Origin: Haliovirga abyssi | GTDB taxonomy: Bacteria > Fusobacteriota > Fusobacteriia > Fusobacteriales > Haliovirgaceae | NCBI RefSeq assembly: GCF_030295325.1 | Contig: NZ_AP027059.1 | Location: 1,980,637 to 2,044,636 of the forward strand | Length of the DNA stretch: 64,000 bases | Direction: 5' to 3' | Shown: in pieces, positions 8,628 to 17,528 of the stretch | Position numbering within the stretch: the first letter of the stretch is position 1 | Layout: every line of letters begins with the position of its first letter | Made by a program: the position numbers and the translations under genes | The notes under the pieces: generated by a model | Databases searched by the model: none | The model's input: the letters and a program-made list of their open reading frames with translations, nothing else | Told to the model about the DNA's origin: nothing

Positions 8628-9338
8628 TTATCCTCTCCTATTTAATAGAATTTGTGATAATAATATTCCTCCTGCTACTGAAACATTAAGAGAATTTACA
8701 TTCCCAACCATTGGTATTTGAACCATAATATCGCAATTTTCTTTTACAAGTTTTCTAATACCTTGCCCTTCACTTCCCAAAACTAAACAAGTTTTATTTG
8801 CATATTTTTCTTTAGTATAATAATTTTTACCATCTGCTTCTGCTCCATATACCCAAAAATCTATTTTTTTCAATTTTTTCATAAATTCTACTAAATTTTT
8901 AACAACTACAATATTTACATGTTCTATTGCTCCTGTTGAAGTTTTTATCACTGTCTCATTTATTTTCACACTTCTTTTTTCTGGAATTATTATTCCATCT
9001 ACTCCAAAAGCATCTGCACTTCTTATTAAAGCACCAAAATTTCTAGGGTCCTGTACATTATCTAAAACAAGTACTGTACTCTCTTTTTTTCCTGCTAATC
9101 TTTCTAAAAATTCCCATTCATCAACAACATAATTATATTCTTTTAAGTAAGCCACTATTCCTTGAGTGTCTTTCTCTCTTTTCTTTATATAATCGACTTT
9201 TATTCCATTTTTTTTACATAAATTCACAATTTCTTCAATTTTATTTTTATTAACTCCTTCATAAATCTCTATTTTTTCAATTTCACTATTTTTTTTTACT
9301 GCTTCTCTTACTGGATTTACACCATATATTTTATTCAT
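8628..9338 (-). CDS. rlmB: 23S rRNA (guanosine-2'-O-)-methyltransferase, TrmH/RlmB family
   Basis: This SPOUT methyltransferase ribose-methylates 23S rRNA. An N-terminal substrate-binding domain (about 1-75) precedes the knotted catalytic domain with all three SPOUT motifs: NVQDPRNFGALIRSA (catalytic Asn/Arg), LVLGSEGQGI and NSLNVSVAGGI. Its length (236 aa) is normal. The neighbour order murA-rlmB-sigma, with gaps of only 1-2 bases, puts it in one operon. The family also contains tRNA Gm18 methyltransferases; the N-terminal domain and context favour RlmB. Confidence 0.9.
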   Translation of the reverse strand: MNKIYGVNPVREAVKKNSEIEKIEIYEGVNKNKIEEIVNLCKKNGIKVDYIKKREKDTQGIVAYLKEYNYVVDEWEFLERLAGKKESTVLVLDNVQDPRNFGALIRSADAFGVDGIIIPEKRSVKINETVIKTSTGAIEHVNIVVVKNLVEFMKKLKKIDFWVYGAEADGKNYYTKEKYANKTCLVLGSEGQGIRKLVKENCDIMVQIPMVGNVNSLNVSVAGGILLSQILLNRRG

Positions 9339-9340
9339 AT

Positions 9341-10606
9341 TTAAACAACTCCTAATTTTATTCTTTCTATGTCTGCTCCTATTTTTTTTAATTTTTCTTC
9401 AAATTTCTCATAACCTCTGTCTATGTGATATACTCTATTTATTATTGTTTCTCCTTTTGCTGCAAGTGCTGCAAGTACTAAACTTGCTCCTGCTCTCAAA
9501 TCAGAACACATAACTTCTGCCCCTTCTAATTGACCTCCACCAGTAATTATAGCTATATTTCCTTCTATATGTATATTGGCACCCATTCTATTTAATTCAG
9601 ATACATGCATAAATCTATTTTCAAAAATTGTTTCTTTTATCTCACTTGTTCCTTTTACAAAATTAAGTAAAATCATTATTTGTGCCTGCATATCTGTTGG
9701 AAATCCAGGATGTGGCCTTGTTTCTATTTTTATTGCTTTTAATTCTTTTTTTTCAATTGTTAATTCTCCATCTTCTTCTATAACTTCTATTCCAGCTTCT
9801 TTTAATTTCATTAAAAAACTTTCTAAATGTGACAAATTTGCCCCTAATATTTTCAAATCTTCTCCCACTAATGCAGCTAAAATTATAAATGTTCCTGCTT
9901 CTATTCTGTCAGGAATTATTTTGTATCTACCTGGATATAATTTTTTAACTCCAGTAATTTCTAATCTATTTGTACCTACTCCACTTATTTTAGAACCCAT
10001 TTTTATTAAAAAATTACATAAATCTTCTATTTCAGGCTCCATTGCTGCATTTTCTAAGATAGTTACTCCTTCTGCTTTTACAGCTGCCATAATTATATTT
10101 TCGGTAGCTCCTACACTTGGAAAATCTAAATATATTTTATTTCCTACTAATTTTTTAGCTACTGCTTCTACATATCCATGTTCTAAATTTATTGTTGCTC
10201 CTAATTTCTCAAATCCTTTCAGATGATAATCGACAGGTCTTGCTCCAATTGCACAACCACCAGGCAGAGAAACTTTTGCTTGATTTACATTTCCTAATAA
10301 AGGTCCCATTACAAGAAAAGAAGCTCTCATTGTTTTTACTAAATCATATGGAGCTTCTATACTTTTTATTCCTCTGTTTATAAGTTTATAACTATTCTCA
10401 TCTATTTTTTCAACTTCTATTCCTAACTCTGTTAATAATTTTAACATAGTTCTAATATCTTTTAAATTTGGAACATTCTCAAAGATATACTCTCCCTCTT
10501 CTAATAAAGACCCTGCTAAAATTGGAAGTGATGCATTTTTAGAACCACTTACTCTTATTTTTCCTTTTAATTTTTTATTTCCATTTATTTTAAATCCATC
10601 TACCAT
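9341..10606 (-). CDS. murA: UDP-N-acetylglucosamine 1-carboxyvinyltransferase
   Basis: This is the first committed enzyme of peptidoglycan synthesis, adding enolpyruvate from PEP to UDP-GlcNAc. Lys23 ([11 protein letters not shown]) and the catalytic cysteine Cys118 in [11 protein letters not shown] are present; Cys118 is the fosfomycin target, so the enzyme is predicted to be of the sensitive type. The FPTDMQAQ active-site Asp loop and the C-terminal RGYE segment are intact. At 421 aa it is full length. It follows the YueI-like gene by 52 bases and leads into rlmB two bases after its stop. Confidence 0.95.
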   Translation of the reverse strand: MVDGFKINGNKKLKGKIRVSGSKNASLPILAGSLLEEGEYIFENVPNLKDIRTMLKLLTELGIEVEKIDENSYKLINRGIKSIEAPYDLVKTMRASFLVMGPLLGNVNQAKVSLPGGCAIGARPVDYHLKGFEKLGATINLEHGYVEAVAKKLVGNKIYLDFPSVGATENIIMAAVKAEGVTILENAAMEPEIEDLCNFLIKMGSKISGVGTNRLEITGVKKLYPGRYKIIPDRIEAGTFIILAALVGEDLKILGANLSHLESFLMKLKEAGIEVIEEDGELTIEKKELKAIKIETRPHPGFPTDMQAQIMILLNFVKGTSEIKETIFENRFMHVSELNRMGANIHIEGNIAIITGGGQLEGAEVMCSDLRAGASLVLAALAAKGETIINRVYHIDRGYEKFEEKLKKIGADIERIKLGVV

Positions 10607-10658
10607 CTATTTATTCCTCCATATTTTACTAATTCTATTTCATGATTTTATTTTCATC

Positions 10659-11210
10659 TTATTTCTTACAAACGGCACATTTAATCCCTAATATTTTATC
10701 AAATATAGTCATTTTTTTAAATTCATCTTTATATTGTGGCAATTTCTTCACAACTTGTTCATAACATTCATCACAAATCTTTTTCCCCTTATTTTTGCTG
10801 AATTTTTCTCCAAGTCCAGCATCAATAAAATCCTGATCCATATCTCTAATTACTACATTTTCTTTTGTCTCTTTTAATGCTTCTTTTGCTGCTATTATTA
10901 GTCCTATATTTCCACTATAGGCTAATCCGTCCACTAATTGATATTTTAATTTTATCTTTTCTGCTTCTGCTATATATGGCTTTAATTTTTTCAATGGTAA
11001 ATCTCTTGACATCTTTAAAATATAAGCTCTAGTTTCATTTATTGCAGCTATAATTTCTGGATATACATCATCTTCTATTATTTGGTCTTTTGTTAAAGCA
11101 GCAATTATTCTCTCTTTGTATTCTCCTAAAAATATATTTTTTTCACTTTGAACTTTCAAAAAACTCATTCTATTTTTCTCAATTTCATCTATCATTTCTC
11201 GTTTATCCAT
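10659..11210 (-). CDS. YueI-like (DUF1694) protein with a C-terminal four-cysteine tail
   Basis: The N-terminal part (about 20-115) resembles the uncharacterised YueI/DUF1694 family: FLGEYKERIIAALTKDQI, a YPEIIAAI stretch and a final hydrophobic GLIIAAKEAL. Function is unknown in that family. The C-terminal 45 residues carry two Cys-x2-Cys pairs (ICDECYEQ and IKCAVCKK) about 30 residues apart, a spacing that could bind zinc; I do not recall this tail in Bacillus YueI. It starts one base from the NHL-repeat gene stop and precedes murA, so it is probably co-transcribed with both. Confidence 0.6.
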   Translation of the reverse strand: MDKREMIDEIEKNRMSFLKVQSEKNIFLGEYKERIIAALTKDQIIEDDVYPEIIAAINETRAYILKMSRDLPLKKLKPYIAEAEKIKLKYQLVDGLAYSGNIGLIIAAKEALKETKENVVIRDMDQDFIDAGLGEKFSKNKGKKICDECYEQVVKKLPQYKDEFKKMTIFDKILGIKCAVCKK

Positions 11211-11211
11211 T

Positions 11212-12861
11212 TTATCTCTCCATGTTTATAATTTTTAATTCTCCTTTTGCAAAATCTGATACATAAAGTTTATTTTTATCAAAAAATAGATCTCTTGGCA
11301 TTCCAAAATCTCCTATTTCAAATAATAAACTCCAATTTTTATCAAATTTTATTACTCTTCCATTTCCTTCATCGCTTATAAAAAAATTCCCATATTCATC
11401 TGAAACTATGCTTTCTGGATATTTTAATCCATTTAATTTTTTTTTATATTCAAGTTCAAAATATCTATTATATTTTGATATTTCAGAATTTTTCTTATCT
11501 AAAACATATATATTATTCTCAAATATTTCAAATGATATTGGATTTTCTCCATTTATTTTATACTCTTTTTTCTTGCTTCCATCTTTTGTAAATATAAAAA
11601 TCTTTTTATAATATGAATCTAAAACATATAATTTTTCATTATATAATTTTAATTCTACAGGGCTTACTAATGTTTTTTCTTTTATAACTTTTTTAGTATT
11701 AAAATTTTCTTTATCTATTAAATATACTTTTTTATAATAATAATCTATTATAAATATTGTTTTATTATTTACTGCTATTTTATCAAATAAAATTTCAAAT
11801 TTATAAGCATCTTTAAAATTTAAATCTTTATTAAATTTTAAAAGCAATTTATAACCTATTAAACTTAGCCATATATTTTCATCCTCTACACAAATAGCTT
11901 TTGGTTTTGAAAGTTTTAAATTATCTATTTTATTTATACTTTTTATCTCTTTGATTTCGTTATTCATTTCCCAATAATAAGAGTTTAAAATTTTATATAA
12001 CTCTTTCTTATTTTTTTCATCTATAAATTCAATAAGTTTTTTATTTTCATTTTTATATTTCTTATTTAATAAACTTTTATTATAAATTTCTGCTGTTTTT
12101 TCTTTATTTTCATTTCTTATATAATAATATAAAAGTTCTTCTTTCCTATTTCCAGATTTTAAAATTTCTTCTACATTATCTTTGTTTAAAGATATTTTTA
12201 ATTTATTTAATTCAGATTTTTTTTCACAGTAATACCACAAATTATCCTTTTCTATATTTAATATTGAGTAATAATCTCCTGCTATAATTGTCTTTAATAA
12301 AATTCCATAATCAGATAATTTTATAACCCTTTTATTAAATGTATCAGCTATATATATATTCCCTTTTAAAACCTTTATATCAGAAGGAAATTTTAATTTT
12401 ATAGACAATTCATCTGTTTTTTCCCCAGAAAAATCATATAAATATATTTCACTAGATGATTTATCCAAAACATATATTTTATTATTATATATATCTAATT
12501 TTATAGGATATAGTTTCCCAACTTTAAATTCCTTTAAGAAATTGTTTTTTTCATCAAATATAGAAATTGTTTTTTTTGTAGAATTAATAATATAAATTTT
12601 ATTCCTATATATTTTCATTCCATATGGTTCACTCAAAATACCTTTTCCAAATTCAGAATACTCTTTTTTATCTATATCATATATAACAATTCTATTATTA
12701 TAACTATCTGATATATAAATTTTATTTTTTCCATACTCTATACATCTAGGATGATTAAAATCATATTTTAGCTCTTCATTATTAACAACAACTTTGTTTT
12801 CAAATTCATATACAAAAATCTCTAATTTTCCATCATTATAATAATCTGAAATTGGTTTCAT
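11212..12861 (-). CDS. NHL/beta-propeller repeat protein
   Basis: A 549-aa protein made of repeated strands of the NHL type, for example KIYISDSYNNRIVIYD, NIYIADTFNKRVIKL and NFFISDEGNGRVIKF. It appears to form two propellers (about 35-230 and 315-549) separated by a helical insert (about 230-310). There is no signal peptide or membrane segment, so it is probably cytosolic, which is unusual for bacterial NHL proteins. ATG 12861 is preceded by GGGGGAAG. It opens the run leading to murA, rlmB and sigma. A scaffold or ligand-binding role fits the fold; nothing shows an enzymatic activity. Confidence 0.7.
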   Translation of the reverse strand: MKPISDYYNDGKLEIFVYEFENKVVVNNEELKYDFNHPRCIEYGKNKIYISDSYNNRIVIYDIDKKEYSEFGKGILSEPYGMKIYRNKIYIINSTKKTISIFDEKNNFLKEFKVGKLYPIKLDIYNNKIYVLDKSSSEIYLYDFSGEKTDELSIKLKFPSDIKVLKGNIYIADTFNKRVIKLSDYGILLKTIIAGDYYSILNIEKDNLWYYCEKKSELNKLKISLNKDNVEEILKSGNRKEELLYYYIRNENKEKTAEIYNKSLLNKKYKNENKKLIEFIDEKNKKELYKILNSYYWEMNNEIKEIKSINKIDNLKLSKPKAICVEDENIWLSLIGYKLLLKFNKDLNFKDAYKFEILFDKIAVNNKTIFIIDYYYKKVYLIDKENFNTKKVIKEKTLVSPVELKLYNEKLYVLDSYYKKIFIFTKDGSKKKEYKINGENPISFEIFENNIYVLDKKNSEISKYNRYFELEYKKKLNGLKYPESIVSDEYGNFFISDEGNGRVIKFDKNWSLLFEIGDFGMPRDLFFDKNKLYVSDFAKGELKIINMER

Positions 12862-12926
12862 AACTTCCCCCGTTGAAAATTTATTATCAAATTAACAAAC
12901 CATCTTTAAGACAATTCTAAAGAATA

Positions 12927-13892
12927 TTAATTTTTTGATAATATATCCTTTATCTCTTTTCTTGTTAGAGATGTTAATTTCATTATAGTTTCAATGTCTA
13001 ATCCTAACATTATTGACTTTCTTACTACATTTTCTACCTCTTTTCTTATTCCTTCTCTTATTCCTTCTCTTATTCCTTCTTTTCTTGCTAACATTCTTGT
13101 TTCCTGCACATCATAATGTACTGCCATCTCAAACATATTCTCCAACCTCCCCTCATAAATTTGCTCAATAACTTCTTCTCTTTCTTCTTTAGGAACATTT
13201 ATCCTTATTAATAGCAAATTCATTGCTTCTACTACTTTTTCTAATTCTCTTTTACTTCCAATATCTTTTTTCACATTTTCCCAATAACTTTTTTCTATAT
13301 TACTTAATTTTGATAACTCTTCTGGCTTTTTTATCTTATCTATTAATAACAGTGTTGATAATAAATCTTCGTAAGTTTCAAGTTTTTCAAAACTTATTTT
13401 GTTCAGTTCTATTAATTCATATTCAAAATTAGGTATAAATCTTTTAAATTTTTCTTCATTTTTTACTTTTTCTTTAAACTCTTTTACTGATGTCCAATTC
13501 TTTATTCCGTCATAAAAAATTATTGGATATATTGGTGGCAATAAAAAACTTTTATTTTTTGATGCTTTCTTATTATCATCTATATATTTTCTCCAAAGTT
13601 TCACCATATATTCTAATATTCTAAAACTCATTAAAAAATTTATATTTGATTGTTGTTCTAATAAAACAAATACAAATATCTCTTCTCCATTAATTTTAAC
13701 TTTATAAATTATATCACTTTCTCTATTAGTTTCTAATCCATCTGTAAATAATGATGGAATTAATTCAAGTTTACTTTCATCTATTTCTGATACCCAAGAT
13801 TCTTTTATAAAATCTTTTAAGAGCATTAGAAATAATTTTTTATCTGAAAATATCTTCTTGAACATATCGTCTCTTTTTACTTTATTTCTCAT
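12927..13892 (-). CDS. Rpn/YhgA-like PD-(D/E)XK nuclease (transposase_31 family)
   Basis: This is a member of the Rpn family, recombination-promoting nucleases formerly called YhgA-like transposases. The signature start (DDMFKKIFSDKKLFLMLLKDF) and the nuclease core ESDIIYKVKI followed by VLLEQQS (the E-x-Q variant of PD-(D/E)XK) are visible in the first 100 residues. The C-terminus contains a short tandem repeat of GIRE (about 272-285), encoded by a 12-bp DNA repeat near 13045-13085 that could slip. It has its own ribosome site (AAGGGG) and stands alone between the NHL gene and repeat A copy 2. Such genes are multicopy and mobile-like in Fusobacteria. Confidence 0.8.
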   Translation of the reverse strand: MRNKVKRDDMFKKIFSDKKLFLMLLKDFIKESWVSEIDESKLELIPSLFTDGLETNRESDIIYKVKINGEEIFVFVLLEQQSNINFLMSFRILEYMVKLWRKYIDDNKKASKNKSFLLPPIYPIIFYDGIKNWTSVKEFKEKVKNEEKFKRFIPNFEYELIELNKISFEKLETYEDLLSTLLLIDKIKKPEELSKLSNIEKSYWENVKKDIGSKRELEKVVEAMNLLLIRINVPKEEREEVIEQIYEGRLENMFEMAVHYDVQETRMLARKEGIREGIREGIRKEVENVVRKSIMLGLDIETIMKLTSLTRKEIKDILSKN

Positions 13893-13944
13893 AATTTTCC
13901 CCTTATACTCTAATCATTCTAATTTATAAAAAAATTTATTAATA

Positions 13945-14080
13945 AATAAGCTACGCTTCATCCGGTAAAGCATAAATATTTTTCTAAATTTTTGGTTTCT
14001 GAAAAATTTTGCTTTGAAAAATCTCATACTTAAAAAAATAGCGTAGCTTATTTTCTGAGTAAAATTTATACTTTCTTATT
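13945..14080. repeat. Dispersed repeat family A, copy 2
   Basis: Same element as at 7856-7991, in the same orientation. Outer arms read AATAAGCTACGC and GCGTAGCTTATT, so the T-A pair of copy 1 is replaced by a C-G pair and pairing is kept. It fills most of the 13893-14275 gap between the Rpn gene and the leuA operon end. Confidence 0.85.
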
Positions 14081-14201
14081 AAATTAAAAAATTCATCAAT
14101 TCTATTATACTAAACTTACTATATTTTTTCAATACTTTAATATGCTTATTTCTTTAAGACATGATAAATTACCATTACGAATATCCCATCGCAAAAAACG
14201 T

Positions 14202-14227
14202 AAGGGTAATTCATGAATTACCCCTAC
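14202..14227. repeat. REP-like perfect palindrome
   Basis: A perfect 10-bp inverted repeat (GGGTAATTCA / TGAATTACCC) with no loop, followed by CCTAC. It has the same outline as the palindromes at 5890 and 51.8 kb (G-run, palindromic core, then CCCCTAC). Confidence 0.6.
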
Positions 14228-14250
14228 ACATATCCCCAATCTTAAAACAA

Positions 14251-14277
14251 AAAAGCAGGTATTCACACCCTGCTTTT
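14251..14277 (-). terminator. Terminator of the nadA-leuA transcript
   Basis: Nine-base arms AAAAGCAGG and CCTGCTTTT with a 9-base loop, then TTTTTTGTTTT on the minus strand. The stem overlaps the stop codon of the small ORF 14276-14443. Confidence 0.85.
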
Positions 14278-14443
14278 AAGCCTCATCAATTTCATAATAT
14301 AAATGTTTATAATGCAACTTTTGAATTATATCTCTTATTGCTAAATCAACCCAAAATTTAACATTATCTATTGAATTTCCATACCAAATGTCATCTGAAA
14401 TCATCTCATCACTTTCGTTATAAATCTTAACTCTGTACTTCAA
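14276..14443 (-). CDS. Small unknown protein coupled to leuA
   Basis: A 55-residue ORF begins with TTG at 14443, one base after the leuA stop. The leuA C-terminal codons double as its ribosome site (GGGAGGGG). The protein starts M-KYRVKIYNESDEM and contains an acidic middle and a helix-like C-terminal half rich in Trp, Tyr and Lys. There is no signal peptide or Cys. I recognise no family. Its tight coupling and placement just before the operon terminator support a real gene. A longer in-frame reading from TTG 14470 inside leuA exists but has no ribosome site. Confidence 0.55.
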   Translation of the reverse strand: MKYRVKIYNESDEMISDDIWYGNSIDNVKFWVDLAIRDIIQKLHYKHLYYEIDEA

Positions 14444-14444
14444 A

Positions 14445-15965
14445 TTATTCCCCTCCCTTTTGTTCTTCAAAAATCATCTTATTAATAGCGTGTAGATAAG
14501 CTTTTACACTTGCTTCAATAATATCAGTACTTGCTCCTATTCCAGTATAATTTCCTTTTGAACCTTTTATTCTAACTCTTGCTTCTCCTAATGTTTCTTT
14601 TGTTTCACTTGTAGATTTTATATTATAATCAAGTAAAATTGATTTTTCACCAACTATTTTATCAATAGCTTTATACGCTGCATCTACTGGTCCATCTCCA
14701 ATAGATGTTTCTGTAAATTCTTCTCCTGATTTTGATAATCTTACAACTGCACTTGGTATCTGAGTTCCACTTGATACACTTACATATAACACTTTATATT
14801 CTTCGTCAACTAAAGTTCTTTCTCCATCTATTATAGCTCTTATATCTTGCTCTTTTACTTCTTTTAAATTATCAGCTAATTTTAAGAATTTTTTATATAA
14901 ATTTTCTATTTCACTATCTTCTAAATTATATCCCATCTCTTCTACTTTTACTTTGAAAGCATGTCTTCCTGAATGTTTTCCAAGTACAATATTATCTCCA
15001 AATACTCCTATATCTTCAGGTTTTAATATTTCATATGTACTTCTTTCTTTTAATACTCCATCTTGATGTATTCCTGATTCATGTTTAAAAGCATTAATTC
15101 CTATTATTGCTTTATTTTTAGGAATATAAAATCCTGTAAATGTTTCTACCATTTTGCTTGTATTATAAAACTGTTTACTGTTTATATCTGTAAAATAATC
15201 TCCTAAAATATCAGTTCTTGTTTTTAATATCATAACTAGCTCTTCCATTGCAGCATTCCCAGCTCTTTCTCCTACACCATTTACAGTACATTCTACTTGT
15301 TCTGCTCCATTTTGAATTGCTGCTATAGAATTTGCAACAGCTAATCCTAAATCGTTATGACAGTGAACACTTATTTTAGCTTTTTCTATCCCTTTTGTAT
15401 TTTGTTTTATAGATTTTATAAATCTTCCAAATTCATCAGGAAGTTTATACCCAACAGTGTCAGGAACATTTAATACAGTTGCTCCCTCTTCTATTGCTGC
15501 TGCATATACTTTATATAAAAATTCCAAATCTGATCTTCCTGCATCTTCAGCTGAAAACTCTACATCATCAACATATTTTTTAGCAAGTCTAACAGCTTGC
15601 CTAGCTCTTTCTAATACCACTTCAGGCTCCATTCTCAATTTATATTTCATATGAACTGGAGATGTAGCAATAAAAGTGTGTATTCTTGGCTTTTCTGCTT
15701 TTTCTAAAGCTCTTGCTGCTGTTTCTATATCTTTTGATGTAGCTCTTGCTAAAGCTGCTATTGTTCTCCCTTTTATATTTTCTGCTATAGTTTTAACAGC
15801 ATCAAAATCTCCTGGCGATGCTATTGGAAATCCTGCTTCTATAATATCTACATTTAATTTTTCCAATTGTTTTGCAAGCGTTATTTTTTCTTTTGCATTC
15901 ATTGTAGCTCCAGGGGCTTGCTCTCCATCTCTTAAAGTAGTATCAAAAATATCTATTTTTTTCAT
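14445..15965 (-). CDS. leuA: 2-isopropylmalate synthase
   Basis: LeuA condenses acetyl-CoA with 2-oxoisovalerate, the first leucine-specific step. The N-terminal HMGL-like TIM barrel shows the metal/substrate motif FDTTLRDGEQAPG, the HCHNDLG metal-binding histidines and NGVGERAGN. A regulatory LeuA-dimer domain follows (about 390-506), with the IGDGPVDAAYKAID segment involved in leucine feedback binding. I chose ATG 15965 because an in-frame GTG (15974) lies inside the ribosome site GAGGTG. It follows nadA closely. The paralogue cimA (26214-27776) has the citramalate-type C-terminus, so leucine and isoleucine routes are encoded separately. Confidence 0.92.
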   Translation of the reverse strand: MKKIDIFDTTLRDGEQAPGATMNAKEKITLAKQLEKLNVDIIEAGFPIASPGDFDAVKTIAENIKGRTIAALARATSKDIETAARALEKAEKPRIHTFIATSPVHMKYKLRMEPEVVLERARQAVRLAKKYVDDVEFSAEDAGRSDLEFLYKVYAAAIEEGATVLNVPDTVGYKLPDEFGRFIKSIKQNTKGIEKAKISVHCHNDLGLAVANSIAAIQNGAEQVECTVNGVGERAGNAAMEELVMILKTRTDILGDYFTDINSKQFYNTSKMVETFTGFYIPKNKAIIGINAFKHESGIHQDGVLKERSTYEILKPEDIGVFGDNIVLGKHSGRHAFKVKVEEMGYNLEDSEIENLYKKFLKLADNLKEVKEQDIRAIIDGERTLVDEEYKVLYVSVSSGTQIPSAVVRLSKSGEEFTETSIGDGPVDAAYKAIDKIVGEKSILLDYNIKSTSETKETLGEARVRIKGSKGNYTGIGASTDIIEASVKAYLHAINKMIFEEQKGGE

Positions 15966-15978
15966 TACTTCCACCTCT

Positions 15979-16890
15979 CTATAAGTATTTCAACATCTCA
16001 TCCAATGTCTTTTTCCCTTTTTTTCGTGCTTCTTCAGGTAGAGTTATTTCGTATTTTTCTTCTTCTAAACTTTCTAATATATCTTCTAAATGTGTTTTTT
16101 TCATATTAGCACATACAAAATTTCTTGATACAGAATAAAATTTCTTATTAGGAGCTTCTTTTTGCAATCTATGAATCATTCCCTCTTCTGTTCCAACTAA
16201 AATTTCTTCTGCTTTTGTCTCTTTTACAAATTTTACCATACCTCCTGTACTCAAAACCTCATCTGCAAACTTTACAACTTCGGGTTTACATTCTGGATGA
16301 GCTATAAGAACTGCATTTGGATGTAACTCTTTTGCCTTTTTCACTTCTTCCAAAGTTATTCTATTATGAACATTACACTCTCCATCCCATAATACTATAT
16401 CTTTTTCAGGAACATTTTCTTTTATATAATTCCCTAAATTTCTATCTGGCATAAATACAATTTTATCATTATCCACATTTTTAGCTATTACCAATGCATT
16501 TGCTGATGTACAACAAATATCTATTTGCTCTTTAACATCTGCATTTGTATTTACATAAGCTATAAATGTATAGTCAGGATATTGCTCTCTTAATTTTCTC
16601 ACATCTTCTCCTGTTATTGTATCCGCCATTGGACAGCCTGCATCTTTTCTTGGTAATAATACCTTTTTTTCTGGATTTAACATATGTGCCATCTCTGCCA
16701 TAAATTGAACTCCACAAAATACAATTATATCAGCCTTTACATCTACAACTTTTTTTGCAAGTTCTAAAGAATCTCCTGTAAAATCAGCTATATCTTGAAT
16801 ATCCCCTGTTTGATAATTATGTGCTAATATTACTGCATTTTTTTCTTTTTTTAATTTATTTATTCTATTTATCATTTCTTCCTTTGTCAT
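15979..16890 (-). CDS. nadA: Quinolinate synthase
   Basis: NadA condenses iminoaspartate with dihydroxyacetone phosphate to quinolinate, the key step of de novo NAD synthesis. It is oxygen-sensitive. The three [4Fe-4S] ligands expected for the family are visible: Cys59 (VFCGVQFMAEM), Cys172 (LWDGECNVH) and Cys260 (FVCANMKK). His198 of the HPE motif and the AYVNT substrate segment are also present. At 303 aa it is of the compact type. AGGAGG precedes ATG 16890. nadB and nadC are not in the window; it sits between hisH and leuA in the long biosynthetic string. Confidence 0.94.
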   Translation of the reverse strand: MTKEEMINRINKLKKEKNAVILAHNYQTGDIQDIADFTGDSLELAKKVVDVKADIIVFCGVQFMAEMAHMLNPEKKVLLPRKDAGCPMADTITGEDVRKLREQYPDYTFIAYVNTNADVKEQIDICCTSANALVIAKNVDNDKIVFMPDRNLGNYIKENVPEKDIVLWDGECNVHNRITLEEVKKAKELHPNAVLIAHPECKPEVVKFADEVLSTGGMVKFVKETKAEEILVGTEEGMIHRLQKEAPNKKFYSVSRNFVCANMKKTHLEDILESLEEEKYEITLPEEARKKGKKTLDEMLKYL

Positions 16891-16904
16891 TAATTTTTTG
16901 CCTC

Positions 16905-17504
16905 CTATAAATTTATAAAATTTTCAAGAATTATAAGTCCTTCATCATGGCTTTTTTCTGGATGAAATTGAGTAGCCATTATATTCCCTTTTTCTATTGC
17001 TGAGGTAAATTCTATTCCATAATCAGTAGTTGCAATAGTCACATCTTCTGATGGCTTAACATAATATGAATGTACAAAATAAAAATAACTATTATCTTTT
17101 ATTCTTGTTAAAATTTTATTTCCTTTTTTTATTTTTATATTATTCCAACCTATTTCTGGAACTTTTAATCCTGTATTGTTTTTAAATTTTAAAACTTCAC
17201 CTTTTATCAATCCTAATCCTTCTTCAGATGGATCTTCTTCACTTTTTTCAAATAAAATCTGTAATCCTAAACATATTCCAAGTAACGGTTTTTTCTTTGC
17301 TTCTTCTATTATTACTTCTTTTAGTCCCATTTTTTTTATATTTTTCATTGCATCTCCAAATGCTCCAACACCTGGTAAAATAAGTTTATCTGCTTTCCTT
17401 ATTTTATTTATATCCGAACTTATTTCTACATCATCAGTGAATAGATTTAAAGCTCTTTTTACATTTGGTAAATTTCCCATTTTATAATCTATAATTATTA
17501 TCAA
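16905..17504 (-). CDS. hisH: Imidazole glycerol phosphate synthase glutaminase subunit
   Basis: HisH is the class I glutamine amidotransferase subunit that feeds ammonia to HisF in histidine synthesis. The nucleophile Cys (LLGICLGLQILF), the His-Glu pair (ATQFHPEKS) and the N-terminal GNLPNVKRAL segment are visible. TTG at 17504 fits best, nine bases after AAGGAG; the reading frame is open further but the upstream TTG overlaps the ribosome site. It stands alone, with holB upstream and nadA downstream and no hisF or other his gene nearby, so its partner must be encoded elsewhere. Confidence 0.88.
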   Translation of the reverse strand: MIIIIDYKMGNLPNVKRALNLFTDDVEISSDINKIRKADKLILPGVGAFGDAMKNIKKMGLKEVIIEEAKKKPLLGICLGLQILFEKSEEDPSEEGLGLIKGEVLKFKNNTGLKVPEIGWNNIKIKKGNKILTRIKDNSYFYFVHSYYVKPSEDVTIATTDYGIEFTSAIEKGNIMATQFHPEKSHDEGLIILENFINL

Positions 17505-17528
17505 TTTTAACAACTCCTTAGAAATGGC

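Noticed and set aside
12990-13090. CRISPR-like array from short repeats
   Set aside because: The repeats are 12 bp, contiguous and inside a coding frame; there are no spacers and no cas genes in the window.
14202-14227. Palindrome as a regulator operator for the leuA transcript
   Set aside because: It lies beyond the terminator, downstream of the genes, and matches the dispersed REP-like pattern instead.
14443-16000. T-box or leader-peptide attenuator for leuA or cysS
   Set aside because: leuA and cysS begin only 13-42 bases after the upstream gene; there is no room for a T-box and no specifier stem-loop was seen.
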